From Selenomonadaceae bacterium (GTDB taxonomy: Bacteria > Bacillota > Negativicutes > Selenomonadales > Selenomonadaceae): DNA of 38,273 nucleotides. A program made the translations under genes and the position numbers. The DNA lies in the NCBI GenBank assembly GCA_017446845.1, contig JAFSOQ010000026.1, forward strand, positions 1 through 38,273. The letters are read 5' to 3'. The notes beneath the pieces were generated by a model. It worked only from the letters and a program-made list of their open reading frames with translations, was not told the origin of the DNA and searched no databases. Positions 1 through 8,969 of the stretch are shown here, piece by piece (position 1 is the first letter of the stretch; each line of letters opens with the position of its first letter).

Positions 1-1175
1 CCCATGCCCATGCCGCGAAGTCTGACGGGGAACAACTCTGAGAGCAAAAGCCACGTGACAGGAGACAAGAAACCTTGCTGGAAGAAAAGGAACGTGACAG
101 TTAAGCAGAGGACGACGTAAGGCAGAGCCGACGAACCGACAAAAACATTCGACGCGATACCGATTGCGCAAAGGCAAGCCATGGTTCCGATTTGCCCCGT
201 CATAATCAGCGGGCGGCGACCGTGACGACCCATCATCCAAATTCCAAAGAACGTGGCACTGACGGAGATAACGCCGTTGGCAATGTTACCAATCAACGCG
301 GCTTGCGTGGAGAAACCTGCCTCCGTCAAAATCTGCGTGCCGTAATACATAATCGAGTTGACACCGGAAATTTGCTGACAGATTGCGACGCCCATTGCGA
401 TGAAAACAATTCTGCGAACCCACGGAACTGCCAAATCCGAATAAGTTGCTTGCTGAACGCTGCTTTCAAGTGCGATAGTTTCTTTAATTTCGTCAAGCTC
501 TTTTTGAGCGCGTTTTTCTTCACGAATCTTTTTGAGAACTTCGAGAGCCTCACCGATTCTGCCTTGGACGATTAACCAACGCGGAGATTCGGGAACACTC
601 AACATACCGAGCCACAAGACAACTGCAGGAGTCGAGGCGATTGCCAACATGTAACGCCAAATGCCGCCCGTCGAACCGAAGGCAACACCCATAGCCGCAT
701 TGACGACAAACGCGAGGAGCTGACCTGTAACAATCATCAGCTCGTTTTGAGTAACCATGCGCCCGCGTCGTTCGGCAGGAGCCATTTCAGCCAAAAATGC
801 AGGAACCGTAACCGACGCGCCGCCGACTGCAAGACCTAAGACAAAGCGGCAGAAAATCAAAACTTCAGCGTTCGGAGAAAGTGCGCAACCGTTTGCCGCG
901 AAGAAAAAGATAAATGCCAAATACAGAATCATTTTGCGGCGACCTGCAGTATCTGCAATGCGTCCGCCCATGAACGAACCGATTGCCGCACCCGCCAACA
1001 GACCGCTCGCGACCAAACCTTCCATTGCCGGAGATAAGTTCAGCTGGTCGGGCATTGCCATGAAGGCAAGCGCACCGTTGATAACGCCGGTGTCGTAACC
1101 GAAGAGCAAACCGCCGAACGTCGAAACAATCATTACTCGACGCAAGTAGGTTTCATGAGAAATTCCTTGAGCCAT
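1..1175 (-). CDS. iolT: Sugar-porter MFS transporter, probable myo-inositol permease (3' end cut by window)
   Basis: The gene runs leftwards off the window, so the C-terminus is missing; about 391 residues are visible. It starts at ATG 1175 behind a G-rich Shine-Dalgarno (gaggggg). Family hallmarks of the sugar-porter branch of the major facilitator superfamily are present: an N-terminal GGLLFGYDTGV segment in TM1, a GRR motif after TM2-3, PESPRWL at the end of TM6, QQISGVN in TM7, and a PVTWLLLSELFP segment near the visible end. Alternating hydrophobic segments fit a 12-TM membrane protein. It is the last visible gene of the iol run, so inositol/H+ symport is the natural inference. The sequence alone cannot exclude another sugar or polyol. 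Confidence 0.85.
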   Translation of the reverse strand, partial: MAQGISHETYLRRVMIVSTFGGLLFGYDTGVINGALAFMAMPDQLNLSPAMEGLVASGLLAGAAIGSFMGGRIADTAGRRKMILYLAFIFFFAANGCALSPNAEVLIFCRFVLGLAVGGASVTVPAFLAEMAPAERRGRMVTQNELMIVTGQLLAFVVNAAMGVAFGSTGGIWRYMLAIASTPAVVLWLGMLSVPESPRWLIVQGRIGEALEVLKKIREEKRAQKELDEIKETIALESSVQQATYSDLAVPWVRRIVFIAMGVAICQQISGVNSIMYYGTQILTEAGFSTQAALIGNIANGVISVSATFFGIWMMGRHGRRPLIMTGQIGTMACLCAIGIASNVFVGSSALPYVVLCLTVTFLFFQQGFLSPVTWLLLSELFPVRLRGMGM

Positions 1176-1245
1176 TTGTTGTAACCCCCTCACATTTCAA
1201 TGAGTTTTATATTTGTACCCTAACCCAACAAATGACTCTATATGT

Positions 1246-1312
1246 TAATTAGGAATTAGGAGTTAGGAATTAGGAATTATTTTTTTCATTCCTAATTCCT
1301 CATTCCTAATTT
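1246..1312. repeat. Heptanucleotide tandem repeat forming an inverted repeat (iolT-iolD gap)
   Basis: The intergenic DNA is built from about four units of a 7-mer (TTAGGAA / TTAGGAG), then a T-run, then the complementary unit (ATTCCTA / ATTCCTC) about three times. The two halves can pair into a long A/T-rich hairpin on either strand. It could act as a processing, attenuation or stability element between iolD and iolT. Similar repeat-hairpins fill two other gaps of this operon. Confidence 0.7.
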
Positions 1313-1315
1313 TTA

Positions 1316-3262
1316 TCAGTACTTGCGAGCTGCCTCAAGATTCGGAGCCATAATTTCTTTGTAGACTTTTTGAATCTTTTCGGACTTGGAAACTTGCGCG
1401 ACACCTACACGCCACCAATCGCCGTAGCCGTGCACCATAGTTTTCGGCAAAACTTTAACGTCAATCAGCGTGGAAACTTTTTGTTTCTTGGAGTCTTCGA
1501 TAGCCGCCTTGAGTTCTTCGGCAGTGTGAACCGTGTACGCGACGCAACCATAGGAACGGGCGTTCATTGCAAAATCAATCGGAACAAAACCGCCGTCGAG
1601 ACCTGTCGGAGTGCGGAAACGGAATTCGGTACCGTAACTTTCTTGCCCGTGTCCGATTTCCAAATTGTTAATGCAGCCGTTGGTCATGTTGTCGAAAAGA
1701 ATGACGTTAATCTTGACGCCTTCGGCAATGGATTGCGGCAATTCGGAATGGAGCATCATATAAGCGGCATCGCCGACCATTGCATAAACTTCGCGGTCAG
1801 GCTCGGCGAGTTTGACGCCCAAAGCCGCGTTGACTTCGTAGCCCATGCAGCTGAATCCGTATTCGACATGATAGCCGCCGACAGATTTTGCACGCCATAC
1901 GCGTTGAACGTCGCCGGGAATTGAACCGCTCGCAGCAACCATGATTGCGTTTTCGTCGATAGTTTCATTAACGACGCCGAGCGCACGACATTGCGGCAAG
2001 CTGGAACCTGTAAGCTTAATAAATTCTTCGCTGACTTTTGCGAAATCCAAACCGTCGACGACTTCGGGAACGAAATCTTTGCCCGTGTATTCGACGTGAT
2101 AAACGCGGTCAACTTCTTTGTCGTATTTTTCTTTGGAGGCTTTGACTTCGGCTTTGTATTCGTCGGAAACTTTAAAGCCGCTGACTTCGAGAGCATCGCT
2201 CAATGCGTCGATACCCGCCTGCGCGTCCGCGACGATTTGCAAGCCGTCGAGTTTGTAAGCGTGGAATTTGGAAACGTTGATATTGATGAATTGAACTTCG
2301 GGATTATGGAAAATCCACTTGGAAGAGGTTGTAAAGTCGGTGTAACGAGTTCCGACGCCGATAACGACATCAGCGACCGCCGCAATGTCATTGGCACCGC
2401 AACCGCCTGTTTCGCCGACGCCGCCCAAATTCAACGGGTGATTCCAAAGAATCGTTCCTTTGCCCGCTTGAGTTTCGCCGAACGGGATATTGAATTTCTC
2501 GGCGAATTTGCGGAAGGATTCTTCAGCCTCGGAATATTTTACGCCGCCGCCAAAAATAAGGAGCGGTTTTTTCTTGGTCTTGAGAAGTTCGACAGCCTCT
2601 TTAATCGCGCGAGCAGCAGGAGCTTGGCGGTCAATGTGGTGAACTCTCTTTTGGAAGAAGTATTCGGGATAGTCGTAAGCTTCGCCTTCAACGTCTTGCG
2701 GAAGTGCAATACAAACCGCGCCCGTATCTGCAGGGTCGGCAAGAACGCGCATGGCGTTAATGCAAGCGGTCATCAAAATTTCGGGGCGGGTAACTCTGTC
2801 CCAATATTTGCAGACGGCTTTGAAGGCGTCGTTGGCAGTGATAGCCAAATTGGTCGGTTGTTCCATTTGCTGGAGGACGGGGTCGGGTTGACGGTCGGCA
2901 TAAGTATCGCCGGGCAGGAACAATACCGGAATGCAGTTCGCGGTTGCAGTGGCGGCGGCAGTAACCATATTCATTGCGCCCGGACCGACACTAGACGTGC
3001 AAGCATACATTTGCTTACGACGTTTTTGCTTGGCGAAACCCATAGCCGCATGAGCCATACCCTGTTCGTTGCGTCCCATGCGCATGATTAAATCTCCCGC
3101 GTCTTCTTCGAGAGCTTGACCCATGCCGACAACATTGCCGTGACCGAAAATGCCGAAGATACCTTCAAACATTTTGTTTTCTTTGCCGTCAAATTCGATG
3201 TACTGATTGTTGAGGAACTTCACGAGAGCTTGAGCCACCGTGAGTCGAATTGTTTTAGACAT
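1316..3262 (-). CDS. iolD: 3D-(3,5/4)-trihydroxycyclohexane-1,2-dione hydrolase (IolD)
   Basis: A ThDP-dependent hydrolase of inositol catabolism that opens the ring of the diketone made by IolE, giving 5-deoxy-glucuronate. The 648-residue product matches the family length of about 640. The start chosen is ATG 3262 ([13 protein letters not shown]), preceded by aaggagag; an open extension to 3334 has no comparable ribosome site. The ThDP glutamate region ([10 protein letters not shown]), the central domain, and the C-terminal diphosphate-binding segment around residue 497 ([15 protein letters not shown], then NMTNGCINN) are all visible. The usual GDG of the ThDP motif reads GDA here. The gene lies downstream of iolB with a 43-nt gap and should be co-transcribed with it. 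Confidence 0.95.
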   Translation of the reverse strand: MSKTIRLTVAQALVKFLNNQYIEFDGKENKMFEGIFGIFGHGNVVGMGQALEEDAGDLIMRMGRNEQGMAHAAMGFAKQKRRKQMYACTSSVGPGAMNMVTAAATATANCIPVLFLPGDTYADRQPDPVLQQMEQPTNLAITANDAFKAVCKYWDRVTRPEILMTACINAMRVLADPADTGAVCIALPQDVEGEAYDYPEYFFQKRVHHIDRQAPAARAIKEAVELLKTKKKPLLIFGGGVKYSEAEESFRKFAEKFNIPFGETQAGKGTILWNHPLNLGGVGETGGCGANDIAAVADVVIGVGTRYTDFTTSSKWIFHNPEVQFININVSKFHAYKLDGLQIVADAQAGIDALSDALEVSGFKVSDEYKAEVKASKEKYDKEVDRVYHVEYTGKDFVPEVVDGLDFAKVSEEFIKLTGSSLPQCRALGVVNETIDENAIMVAASGSIPGDVQRVWRAKSVGGYHVEYGFSCMGYEVNAALGVKLAEPDREVYAMVGDAAYMMLHSELPQSIAEGVKINVILFDNMTNGCINNLEIGHGQESYGTEFRFRTPTGLDGGFVPIDFAMNARSYGCVAYTVHTAEELKAAIEDSKKQKVSTLIDVKVLPKTMVHGYGDWWRVGVAQVSKSEKIQKVYKEIMAPNLEAARKY

Positions 3263-3305
3263 TTTTACTCTCCTTATAGTAGGAAAATTTTTATCTGTTA
3301 TATTT

Positions 3306-4106
3306 TTATCTTTTCGGCTCCCAAATTTTGGCATTGAGGTCGAGTAACCAAACGTGTTCGGGCAAGTCGGTACGAGTTTTCTTCCAAGGACCGCCCTGCT
3401 CGTCGGGCAGATGACGAATCATCCAAGAATACCACATTGCATAGCCCGGAGCCGTAACTTGCGGGTGCATAAGTCCGCCCGAAATTTCAGACCAGCTGTT
3501 GTGCGTGATTTTAAATGCGTTGTCGCCGATAAACGCCGCGCCGAATCCTTGCGGCTTATCAAATTTGTAAGTATAAACTTCGGGCTGCGGGTGATTGTGC
3601 GGAATATATCCCGACCAACGTCCGGGGCTGTTTATGACTTCGCCGTTGACTTGATTGGAGAACGGTGCGTTGCTGTAGTCAAAAATCGTGCGGACGGTGC
3701 GTTCTGCGGTTGCGTTCCAAAGTCCTTGTCCGAAAATATCGCATTGAACATCTTCGGGACGATAGAACACGGGAGCAAAATCGCGGTCGTTCATAGTTTT
3801 TTGAATCAAAAGTTCGGAATCGACTTTAGCTTTAATCCAAACTTTTTTGGCGCGCGGAACTTGCAAGCAGAAGGGATTTTCGTCAACGAGTGATTCGCGG
3901 TGCATAATTTCCTTTTTGTCGTCCCAGCTGATTTCAACTTCGCCCGTCAAAATTACAATCGCGCTTTCCTGGTACGGGTCTTCGAGTTCGATAATTTCGT
4001 TGGCGTCCATGACTTGATAGCCGATGTCCATGAGCATATCACTTTCGCGGGTGGTCATGGCGTTATAGCCGTGTTTAAGTTCAGTTCCGAGTCTTCCAAA
4101 TTTCAT
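3306..4106 (-). CDS. iolB: 5-deoxy-glucuronate isomerase (IolB)
   Basis: Isomerises 5-deoxy-D-glucuronate to 5-dehydro-2-deoxy-D-gluconate, the step between IolD and IolC. The 266-residue product is close to the family length of about 270. The two-cupin family signature is visible in its C-terminal half: [13 protein letters not shown] carries putative metal-binding His and Glu residues, and the stretch ending [19 protein letters not shown] is typical of IolB. ATG 4106 follows a good ribosome site (aagggagggc). It lies between iolC and iolD in the same orientation. Confidence 0.95.
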   Translation of the reverse strand: MKFGRLGTELKHGYNAMTTRESDMLMDIGYQVMDANEIIELEDPYQESAIVILTGEVEISWDDKKEIMHRESLVDENPFCLQVPRAKKVWIKAKVDSELLIQKTMNDRDFAPVFYRPEDVQCDIFGQGLWNATAERTVRTIFDYSNAPFSNQVNGEVINSPGRWSGYIPHNHPQPEVYTYKFDKPQGFGAAFIGDNAFKITHNSWSEISGGLMHPQVTAPGYAMWYSWMIRHLPDEQGGPWKKTRTDLPEHVWLLDLNAKIWEPKR

Positions 4107-4126
4107 TGAAAGCCCTCCCTTTTATC

Positions 4127-4191
4127 AATTAGGAATGAGGAATGTGGAATTAGGAATTTTTTTCTAGTACCTGGTTCCCGGTTCCCGGTTC
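4127..4191. repeat. Short tandem repeats forming an inverted repeat (iolC-iolB gap)
   Basis: The gap holds GGAAT-rich 6-7-mer units (aggaatg, aggaatt), a T-run, then three copies of a 7-mer (GGTTCCC). GGAA blocks on one side can pair with TTCC blocks on the other. The repeat abuts the iolC stop codon, which lies inside the last GGTTCCTA unit. The unit sequence differs from the other two gaps but the architecture is the same. Confidence 0.6.
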
Positions 4192-5226
4192 CTAAATTTT
4201 ATCTTTCCAATTAATTTCTGTGATAACTTCTTCAGCGGCGTGTTCCTTGATAAAAGCGTTAATCTGTTCAATGGTTTGCATAGCCTCCGAACAGCTGTGA
4301 CTTGCAACGACCATAGCCGCATGAGCAGTCGCGTGGCGCAAAGCTTCGGGAACTTCCAAGCCTTCAAGCAAACCGTGAACAAAAGCTGAGGCATAAGCGT
4401 CGCCGCCGCCGAATGATTTCAAAAGTTTGACGTGATAAGAATCGACTTTGTAAGCGTGACGGTCGGCAGTGTAAGCAACCGAGCCGCGTTTGCCGTGTTT
4501 GATTACGACGATTTTATTTCCGAACGACAAATATTTTTCTGCGATTTCGTGGTCGGGCGGATTTTCTGCGTCTTCGGGCAAAAGTTCTGCGAAGTTGACT
4601 TCATCGCGCGAGCCGATAATAACATCACTCAAGCGAGCCATTAACGAATAATAAATCGCGATTTCTTCTTTGGAACGCCAAGTGTAAGGACGATAATCAA
4701 TGTCGAAAATAATTTTGGTGCCGTGCATTCTGGCATATTGAGCAGCCGTCAAACAAGCCTCGCGACTGGGAGCCGCCGCCAATGCCAAGCCCGACACGAT
4801 TAACGCTTTGGATGCCGCGATATAATTTTCGCTGACATCTTCGGGCGCGATTTGCAAATCGGCAACTTTGTCGCGGTACATGAGGATTGAACTTTCGGTT
4901 TCGCTTTTAATCTCGGTAAAGGTCAAGCCCATGCGTTCGCCGTGTTGAGCGCGAGTCATTTGCGTGGTATCAATGCCGCGGTCTTTGAAGAAATTAATAA
5001 TAAAATCGCCGAATTGGTCGTTGGAGACGCAGCCGATAAATCCGACTTTTTTGCCGAGTTGATTCAAGCCGACGGCGATATTGCCGGGCGAACCGCCCAA
5101 GTACATTGAAAAAGTTTTTACTTTGTCCAGAGTGCGATGAATTTCGTTCGGGTTAAAGTCCAAAGTTGCGCGCCCGATTATAACGACATCGCGTTCTCTC
5201 TTTTGGTCAAATTCGATGAGAGCCAT
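4192..5226 (-). CDS. iolC: 5-dehydro-2-deoxygluconokinase (IolC), PfkB family
   Basis: Phosphorylates 5-dehydro-2-deoxy-gluconate with ATP to make the substrate of IolJ. The 344-residue protein has the ribokinase/PfkB fold signatures: an N-terminal GRATLDFNP segment, the GGSPGNIAVGLNQLG substrate-binding loop near residue 45, and the C-terminal anion-hole/catalytic motif KSFGGGDAYASAFVHGLL, where the family normally has GAGD. The C-terminus is a little longer than in the roughly 325-residue homologues. The ATG at 5226 follows gaagggag. Neighbours iolB and a transaldolase-family gene support the assignment. Confidence 0.93.
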   Translation of the reverse strand: MALIEFDQKRERDVVIIGRATLDFNPNEIHRTLDKVKTFSMYLGGSPGNIAVGLNQLGKKVGFIGCVSNDQFGDFIINFFKDRGIDTTQMTRAQHGERMGLTFTEIKSETESSILMYRDKVADLQIAPEDVSENYIAASKALIVSGLALAAAPSREACLTAAQYARMHGTKIIFDIDYRPYTWRSKEEIAIYYSLMARLSDVIIGSRDEVNFAELLPEDAENPPDHEIAEKYLSFGNKIVVIKHGKRGSVAYTADRHAYKVDSYHVKLLKSFGGGDAYASAFVHGLLEGLEVPEALRHATAHAAMVVASHSCSEAMQTIEQINAFIKEHAAEEVITEINWKDKI

Positions 5227-5252
5227 GAAAAAATCTCCCTTCGGTCGATTTT

Positions 5253-5336
5253 TAGGGAAGTAGGAAATAAGCGAAGTAGTAAAGTAGTTTTTTTACTACT
5301 TCTCTACTTCCCTACTGACCTACTTCCCTACTTCTC
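5253..5336. repeat. 8-bp tandem repeat forming an inverted repeat (tal-iolC gap)
   Basis: Five 8-bp units of the type TACTTCCC/TACTTCTC follow a T-run. On the other side of the T-run lies the complementary pattern (AGGGAAGTAGG, GAAGTAG). The arms are largely complementary, so a long hairpin with a T-rich loop can form. It separates the iolC start from the upstream transaldolase gene and could tune read-through within the operon. Confidence 0.65.
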
Positions 5337-5339
5337 TTA

Positions 5340-6398
5340 TCAAACAATCATGTATTTGCGAACGAGTTCGACGAGACCCGCATAGCTGCCGAGGAATTGA
5401 TTAATCGTGCGGAGGAATGCGCCGTAGTGTTGGAATTCTTCGGGCTTCATGCCGTCGGGTTCGTAAGCGCGGCGGAATTCGTCAATCGTCATGAGTTCAT
5501 CAAGCCATTGCTGCGGAACGGGGTCATCCATGTGGTTTTTGATTTCGACTTTGGTGCCGTTGTATTTTTTCTGGAAGTCGCTGGTAATGGTGAGGACAAC
5601 ATCGCCGCCGATGAATTGTTCAAAGTGATGGAGGTTACGATAAGCCGCGAACAAAAGTTTCGTGCGGTAGCCGCGTTCTTTGTAAATCTTGTAAGCGTTC
5701 TTGAAGACAGCGACGCCTGCCCATTCCAAAGCTTCGGGGTGAACGATATAATCTTTGCCTTTGAGATAAGCTTTAAGATAATCGTCGGTTCTGCCGCCCA
5801 TAATCGTGCAGACGGGGTGCATCCAAGAAGTATCTTTGCCTTCTGCCTCGCGACGTTTCAAACCGCGTTCGACAGCCTCGGCAACCGCCAAAGCTTGAGG
5901 AACGGTAAAGGAAACAGTTGCGTTAATGGAGACGCCCTGATAAGTCATTTCCTCAAAAGCCTCGATACCGGCTTTGCTTGCGGGAGCTTTGATTTGGATA
6001 TTGGGCGCGAGACTTGCGAGCTGAACTGCGTGTTCAACGAGCTTTTCGGGATTCTGATAGAATTTTGCATTAGCCTGGAAAGAAATTTTGCCGCGCTGAC
6101 CGTGATTCTGTTCGTGCATGGGTTCAAGCAATTTTGCGGCCTTCAAGCCGAGAGCCTCGATAGTTTTCCAAGCAACGTCGTCTTCCGTGAAAGTCGGATT
6201 GTCGGCGATGATTTTCTTAATGGTGTCTTCCCAATCGGGGAGTTCCTTTTTGAGGACGTTGAAGACGATAGCGGGATTGGTGGTTGCGCCGCTTGCCGCG
6301 CACTGTTCGAGAGCGTAGGTCAATTCTTTGCAGGAGCAGGAATCGTTCCAAACTTCCATTTGCGGATAAGCCTTGATTGCCTCTTGTAAAGTTGTCAT
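5340..6398 (-). CDS. Transaldolase-family protein
   Basis: The 352-residue protein has the transaldolase TIM-barrel pattern: ATTNPAIVF near residue 40 and the Schiff-base region IQIKAPASKAGIEAFEEM, followed by GVSINATVSFTVPQA. It is longer than the roughly 215-residue TalC/Fsa type. Its place inside an inositol operon suggests it handles a sugar-phosphate or triose product, or feeds the pentose-phosphate pathway, but the substrate cannot be read from sequence. The start at ATG 6398 lacks a strong Shine-Dalgarno (aagtagcagataaacat), unusual for this operon. An IS-like remnant lies directly upstream, whose last reading frame ends 12 nt before this start. Translational coupling to that frame is conceivable. 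Confidence 0.85.
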   Translation of the reverse strand: MTTLQEAIKAYPQMEVWNDSCSCKELTYALEQCAASGATTNPAIVFNVLKKELPDWEDTIKKIIADNPTFTEDDVAWKTIEALGLKAAKLLEPMHEQNHGQRGKISFQANAKFYQNPEKLVEHAVQLASLAPNIQIKAPASKAGIEAFEEMTYQGVSINATVSFTVPQALAVAEAVERGLKRREAEGKDTSWMHPVCTIMGGRTDDYLKAYLKGKDYIVHPEALEWAGVAVFKNAYKIYKERGYRTKLLFAAYRNLHHFEQFIGGDVVLTITSDFQKKYNGTKVEIKNHMDDPVPQQWLDELMTIDEFRRAYEPDGMKPEEFQHYGAFLRTINQFLGSYAGLVELVRKYMIV

Positions 6399-6990
6399 TA
6401 TGTTTATCTGCTACTTAAAACATAGACAAAAGTCTATGCTAAGATGATTCGGACAGACCTCGCGGTTCTGTCTTACTGTTTCGTCGTGTCCGTCGTCGCC
6501 AAAGCTACCAACGTTTGTGTAACACTCCACAGTCGTGAATTCCCGGCTAGCCACCGGTACATATCAACAGCGTCTTTCAGGTGACGGTCTGTTGATTCAT
6601 CTTAATAGCTTTCTCCTTTCGTAATATTTGATGAGTACAAAGCCCTCCGGCTTAATTTTTAAGGACCTTGCCCAACGACAACCAACAGGATTCTACTCCA
6701 TAGTTATCAGGACTGTTTCAACCTGCACTGGCACGCATTCCTGTCGTTCCGGCTGCTTTAAAGTTAGCACAAACTGGCTCAATGGCTTTTATAATTTTAT
6801 GAGCCTTCAGCATTACGCTGCACATTTGTCTACCTGATTAGACATTTTTACACATTTTAATCTACCGTTGCCAACTCCTTTCGGGATTAAAAAATTTTCA
6901 AGCTAAAATTTTTGAAACTAGCAATGCGCAGCGTTGCGTACGAACGCGGGAACAACGTTTAAATTATTAATACGTTGCGGCGCGACCGTT
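6399..6990 (-). mobile_element. Degenerate IS200/IS605-type (TnpB) 3' remnant between iolJ and the transaldolase gene
   Basis: A gap of about 590 nt interrupts an otherwise compact operon. On the minus strand it contains pieces resembling C-termini of TnpB proteins of IS200/IS605 elements. One is a 44-codon frame at 6545-6411 beginning REFTTVECY and containing RQNREVCPNHLSIDF. Another, near 6800-6690, reads KAIEPVCANFKAAG then TTGMRASAG before a stop. Stops and frame changes separate them, so no intact transposase exists. A small hairpin (AAGCC-ggag-GGCTT, around 6642-6655) is of the kind found near the right end of such elements. The family call rests on remembered TnpB tails and is moderate. 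The rest of the gap shows no other gene. Confidence 0.45.
6421..6438. promoter_or_regulatory. Perfect 7-bp inverted repeat upstream of the transaldolase gene
   Basis: CATAGAC-aaaa-GTCTATG lies 23 nt upstream of the transaldolase start. It may be an operator, an mRNA hairpin hiding or insulating the weak ribosome site, or the terminal hairpin of the neighbouring IS remnant. The sequence alone cannot choose between these. Confidence 0.4.
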
Positions 6991-6993
6991 GGA

Positions 6994-7833
6994 TCAAACG
7001 TCACGTTTGAAAATTTTCATGTGACGTTTAACATTTTCGCAGGTGCCACGGACAATGGCGTCGCTGAAGTCGAAGAATTTTGCGTTCGGATTAGCCGCGC
7101 AGACTTCGCGAATTTTTTTAGCCGAATTGTCGTAACTTGCCGTCGCGATATTTATTTTCTTAATGCCGTTGGCAATGCAATTTCTGAAATCGTCTTCGGT
7201 CAAACCTGTGCCGCCGTGCAGGACAAGCGGAGTTTTAACGGCGTCGAAAATTTCTTTAAGCCTCTCGATTCGGAGTTTAGGTTGAACGGTGTAATTTCCG
7301 TGAGCGGTGCCGATTGCAACAGCCAACGCGTCAACACCCGTTTCCTCTGCGAATTTTTTAGCCTCGTCGACACTCGTAACCAAAACATCAACGGCTTTGT
7401 AATCGCCTTCCGCGCCGCCGACACGTCCGATTTCAGCTTCGACCGCCGCGCCTTGTGCATGAGCCAATTCGACGACTTCGCGAGTACGACGGATATTTTC
7501 TTCCAGCGGATATTTTGAGCCGTCGAACATGACGGAAGTAAATCCGAGCGACAGAGCAAGTTTAATCGTCTCAAGTGTGCCGCCGTGGTCGAGATGGACT
7601 GCTGCGGGCATTTTGCATTTTTTTGCAGCGGCAAGCATAATCGGTCCGAGCAAATCAAGCGGCGAATATTTCAGCCGACCTTCAGCGATTTGTAAAATCA
7701 GCGGCGTGTTGAGTTCTTCGGCGGCTTGAATCGCGCCCCACGCCATTTCCATGTTGGAGACGTTGAACGCGCCGACCGCGAACGAATTATCATCACGTGC
7801 CGCAAAAAGTTCAGTCATTTTTACGAGCGGCAT
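6994..7833 (-). CDS. iolJ: Class II aldolase, probable 6-phospho-5-dehydro-2-deoxy-D-gluconate aldolase (IolJ)
   Basis: The 279-residue class II (zinc) aldolase of the FbaA/GatY/IolJ family has zinc-ligand motif AVHLDHGGTLE near residue 80, the AEIGRVGG segment, AIGTAHGNY with a further His, and LHGGTGL. In this pathway it cleaves the IolC product into dihydroxyacetone phosphate and malonate semialdehyde. A generic fructose-1,6-bisphosphate or tagatose aldolase cannot be excluded on motifs alone, but the iol context favours IolJ. Its ATG overlaps the stop of the upstream reductase gene (TAATG), indicating translational coupling. Confidence 0.88.
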   Translation of the reverse strand: MPLVKMTELFAARDDNSFAVGAFNVSNMEMAWGAIQAAEELNTPLILQIAEGRLKYSPLDLLGPIMLAAAKKCKMPAAVHLDHGGTLETIKLALSLGFTSVMFDGSKYPLEENIRRTREVVELAHAQGAAVEAEIGRVGGAEGDYKAVDVLVTSVDEAKKFAEETGVDALAVAIGTAHGNYTVQPKLRIERLKEIFDAVKTPLVLHGGTGLTEDDFRNCIANGIKKINIATASYDNSAKKIREVCAANPNAKFFDFSDAIVRGTCENVKRHMKIFKRDV

Positions 7834-8954
7834 TAAATTTCACCTCTCTCGAATTCGTTGACAAATCGGACAAGATTTTTTCTAATCGGAATATGTTGCG
7901 GACAAACACTTTCGCAACGCCCGCATTTAATGCAACTTGACGCGGGATTTTTATCGCGAGCACGAGCCAGCCAACCTTCCCGACGACTTGCAAAAGTTTT
8001 GTTTTCAAACAGCGTCAAATGATTCAGCATTGCGAAGAATCCGCTTATCGGAAGTTTTTGCGGACAGACGGTCGCGCAATAGTCGCAAGCCGTGCAGGGT
8101 ATCAGCGGGATTTTTGTAAGTTCGTTGCGAGCGTCTTCGATAACTTTTTCCTGCGCGGGCGTGAGTTTTGTAAAATCTTTCATCGTGGAAATATTATCGC
8201 GCATTTGCTCCAAAGAGTTCATGCCCGACAAAACGACTGCCACTCCGTCCAAATTTGCCGCGAATCTCAAAGCCCATGACGCCGACGAAGAATTTGGCTC
8301 CGCCGATTTCAAAATCTTTTCGACTTGCGCAGGAGGTGCGGCGAGCATTCCGCCTTTGACAGGTTCCATGACGACAACTTTTTTTCCGTGACGTTGTGCA
8401 ATTTCGTAACATTCACGAGATTTTATCGCGGGTGCGTCCCAATCTGCCCAATTAATTTGCAACTGAACGAAATCAACTTCAGGGTGCGCCGTCAAAATTT
8501 TTTCTAATTCTTCGGGTGTCGAGTGGAAGGAGAATCCGAGATTTTTAATCAAGCCCGCAGATTTTTTCTCCTGCACAAATTCCCAAACGTTGAAGTCGTC
8601 AAAATACTTCGTGCGGTAGTCGCCCAGATTGTGCAACAGATAAAAATCGAAGTAACCTGCGCCCGTCCGTTGTAAAGAGTCGTCGAATTGCTTCAAAGCT
8701 TCGTCTTGAGTTTTAGACCTCCACGCGGCTAATTTGGTTGCGAGTTGAAATTTTTCGCGGGGATAACGTTCAACTAATGCTTGACGAATTGCCTCCTCCG
8801 AGCCGGGATAAGCCCAAGCCGTATCAAAGTAGGTAAAGCCCGCCGCCAAAAATTCATCAACCAACTTTTTGACAAGCTCAATGTCAATCGAGTCGTCAGC
8901 GAGCTTGGGAAGTCTCATCAAGCCGAAGCCGAATTTCTTAATGCCTTCAAACAT
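7833..8954 (-). CDS. Aldo/keto reductase with C-terminal 2x[4Fe-4S] ferredoxin domain
   Basis: The 373-residue protein has an N-terminal aldo/keto-reductase barrel: FGFGLMRLP at the start, the catalytic FDTAWAYPGSEE segment, ATKLA lysine and LLHNLGD histidine regions. A C-terminal ferredoxin-like extension carries two cysteine clusters, CTACDYCATVCPQ and CIKCGRCESVCPQ. Such fusions are common in anaerobes and imply electron exchange with an iron-sulfur partner as well as NAD(P)H. Within this operon it could interconvert an inosose or another carbonyl intermediate; that is inference. It overlaps iolJ by the TAATG junction and lies 15 nt downstream of the alcohol dehydrogenase gene. Confidence 0.88.
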   Translation of the reverse strand: MFEGIKKFGFGLMRLPKLADDSIDIELVKKLVDEFLAAGFTYFDTAWAYPGSEEAIRQALVERYPREKFQLATKLAAWRSKTQDEALKQFDDSLQRTGAGYFDFYLLHNLGDYRTKYFDDFNVWEFVQEKKSAGLIKNLGFSFHSTPEELEKILTAHPEVDFVQLQINWADWDAPAIKSRECYEIAQRHGKKVVVMEPVKGGMLAAPPAQVEKILKSAEPNSSSASWALRFAANLDGVAVVLSGMNSLEQMRDNISTMKDFTKLTPAQEKVIEDARNELTKIPLIPCTACDYCATVCPQKLPISGFFAMLNHLTLFENKTFASRREGWLARARDKNPASSCIKCGRCESVCPQHIPIRKNLVRFVNEFERGEI

Positions 8955-8969
8955 AAAAACGCACTCCCA

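Noticed and set aside
5397-6389. 330-codon plus-strand frame
   Set aside because: Antisense shadow of the transaldolase-family gene, which has clear motifs.
6628-6837. 69-codon plus-strand frame in the iolJ-transaldolase gap
   Set aside because: Cys/Ser/Thr-rich, no ribosome site, and runs opposite to the TnpB-like remnant frames.
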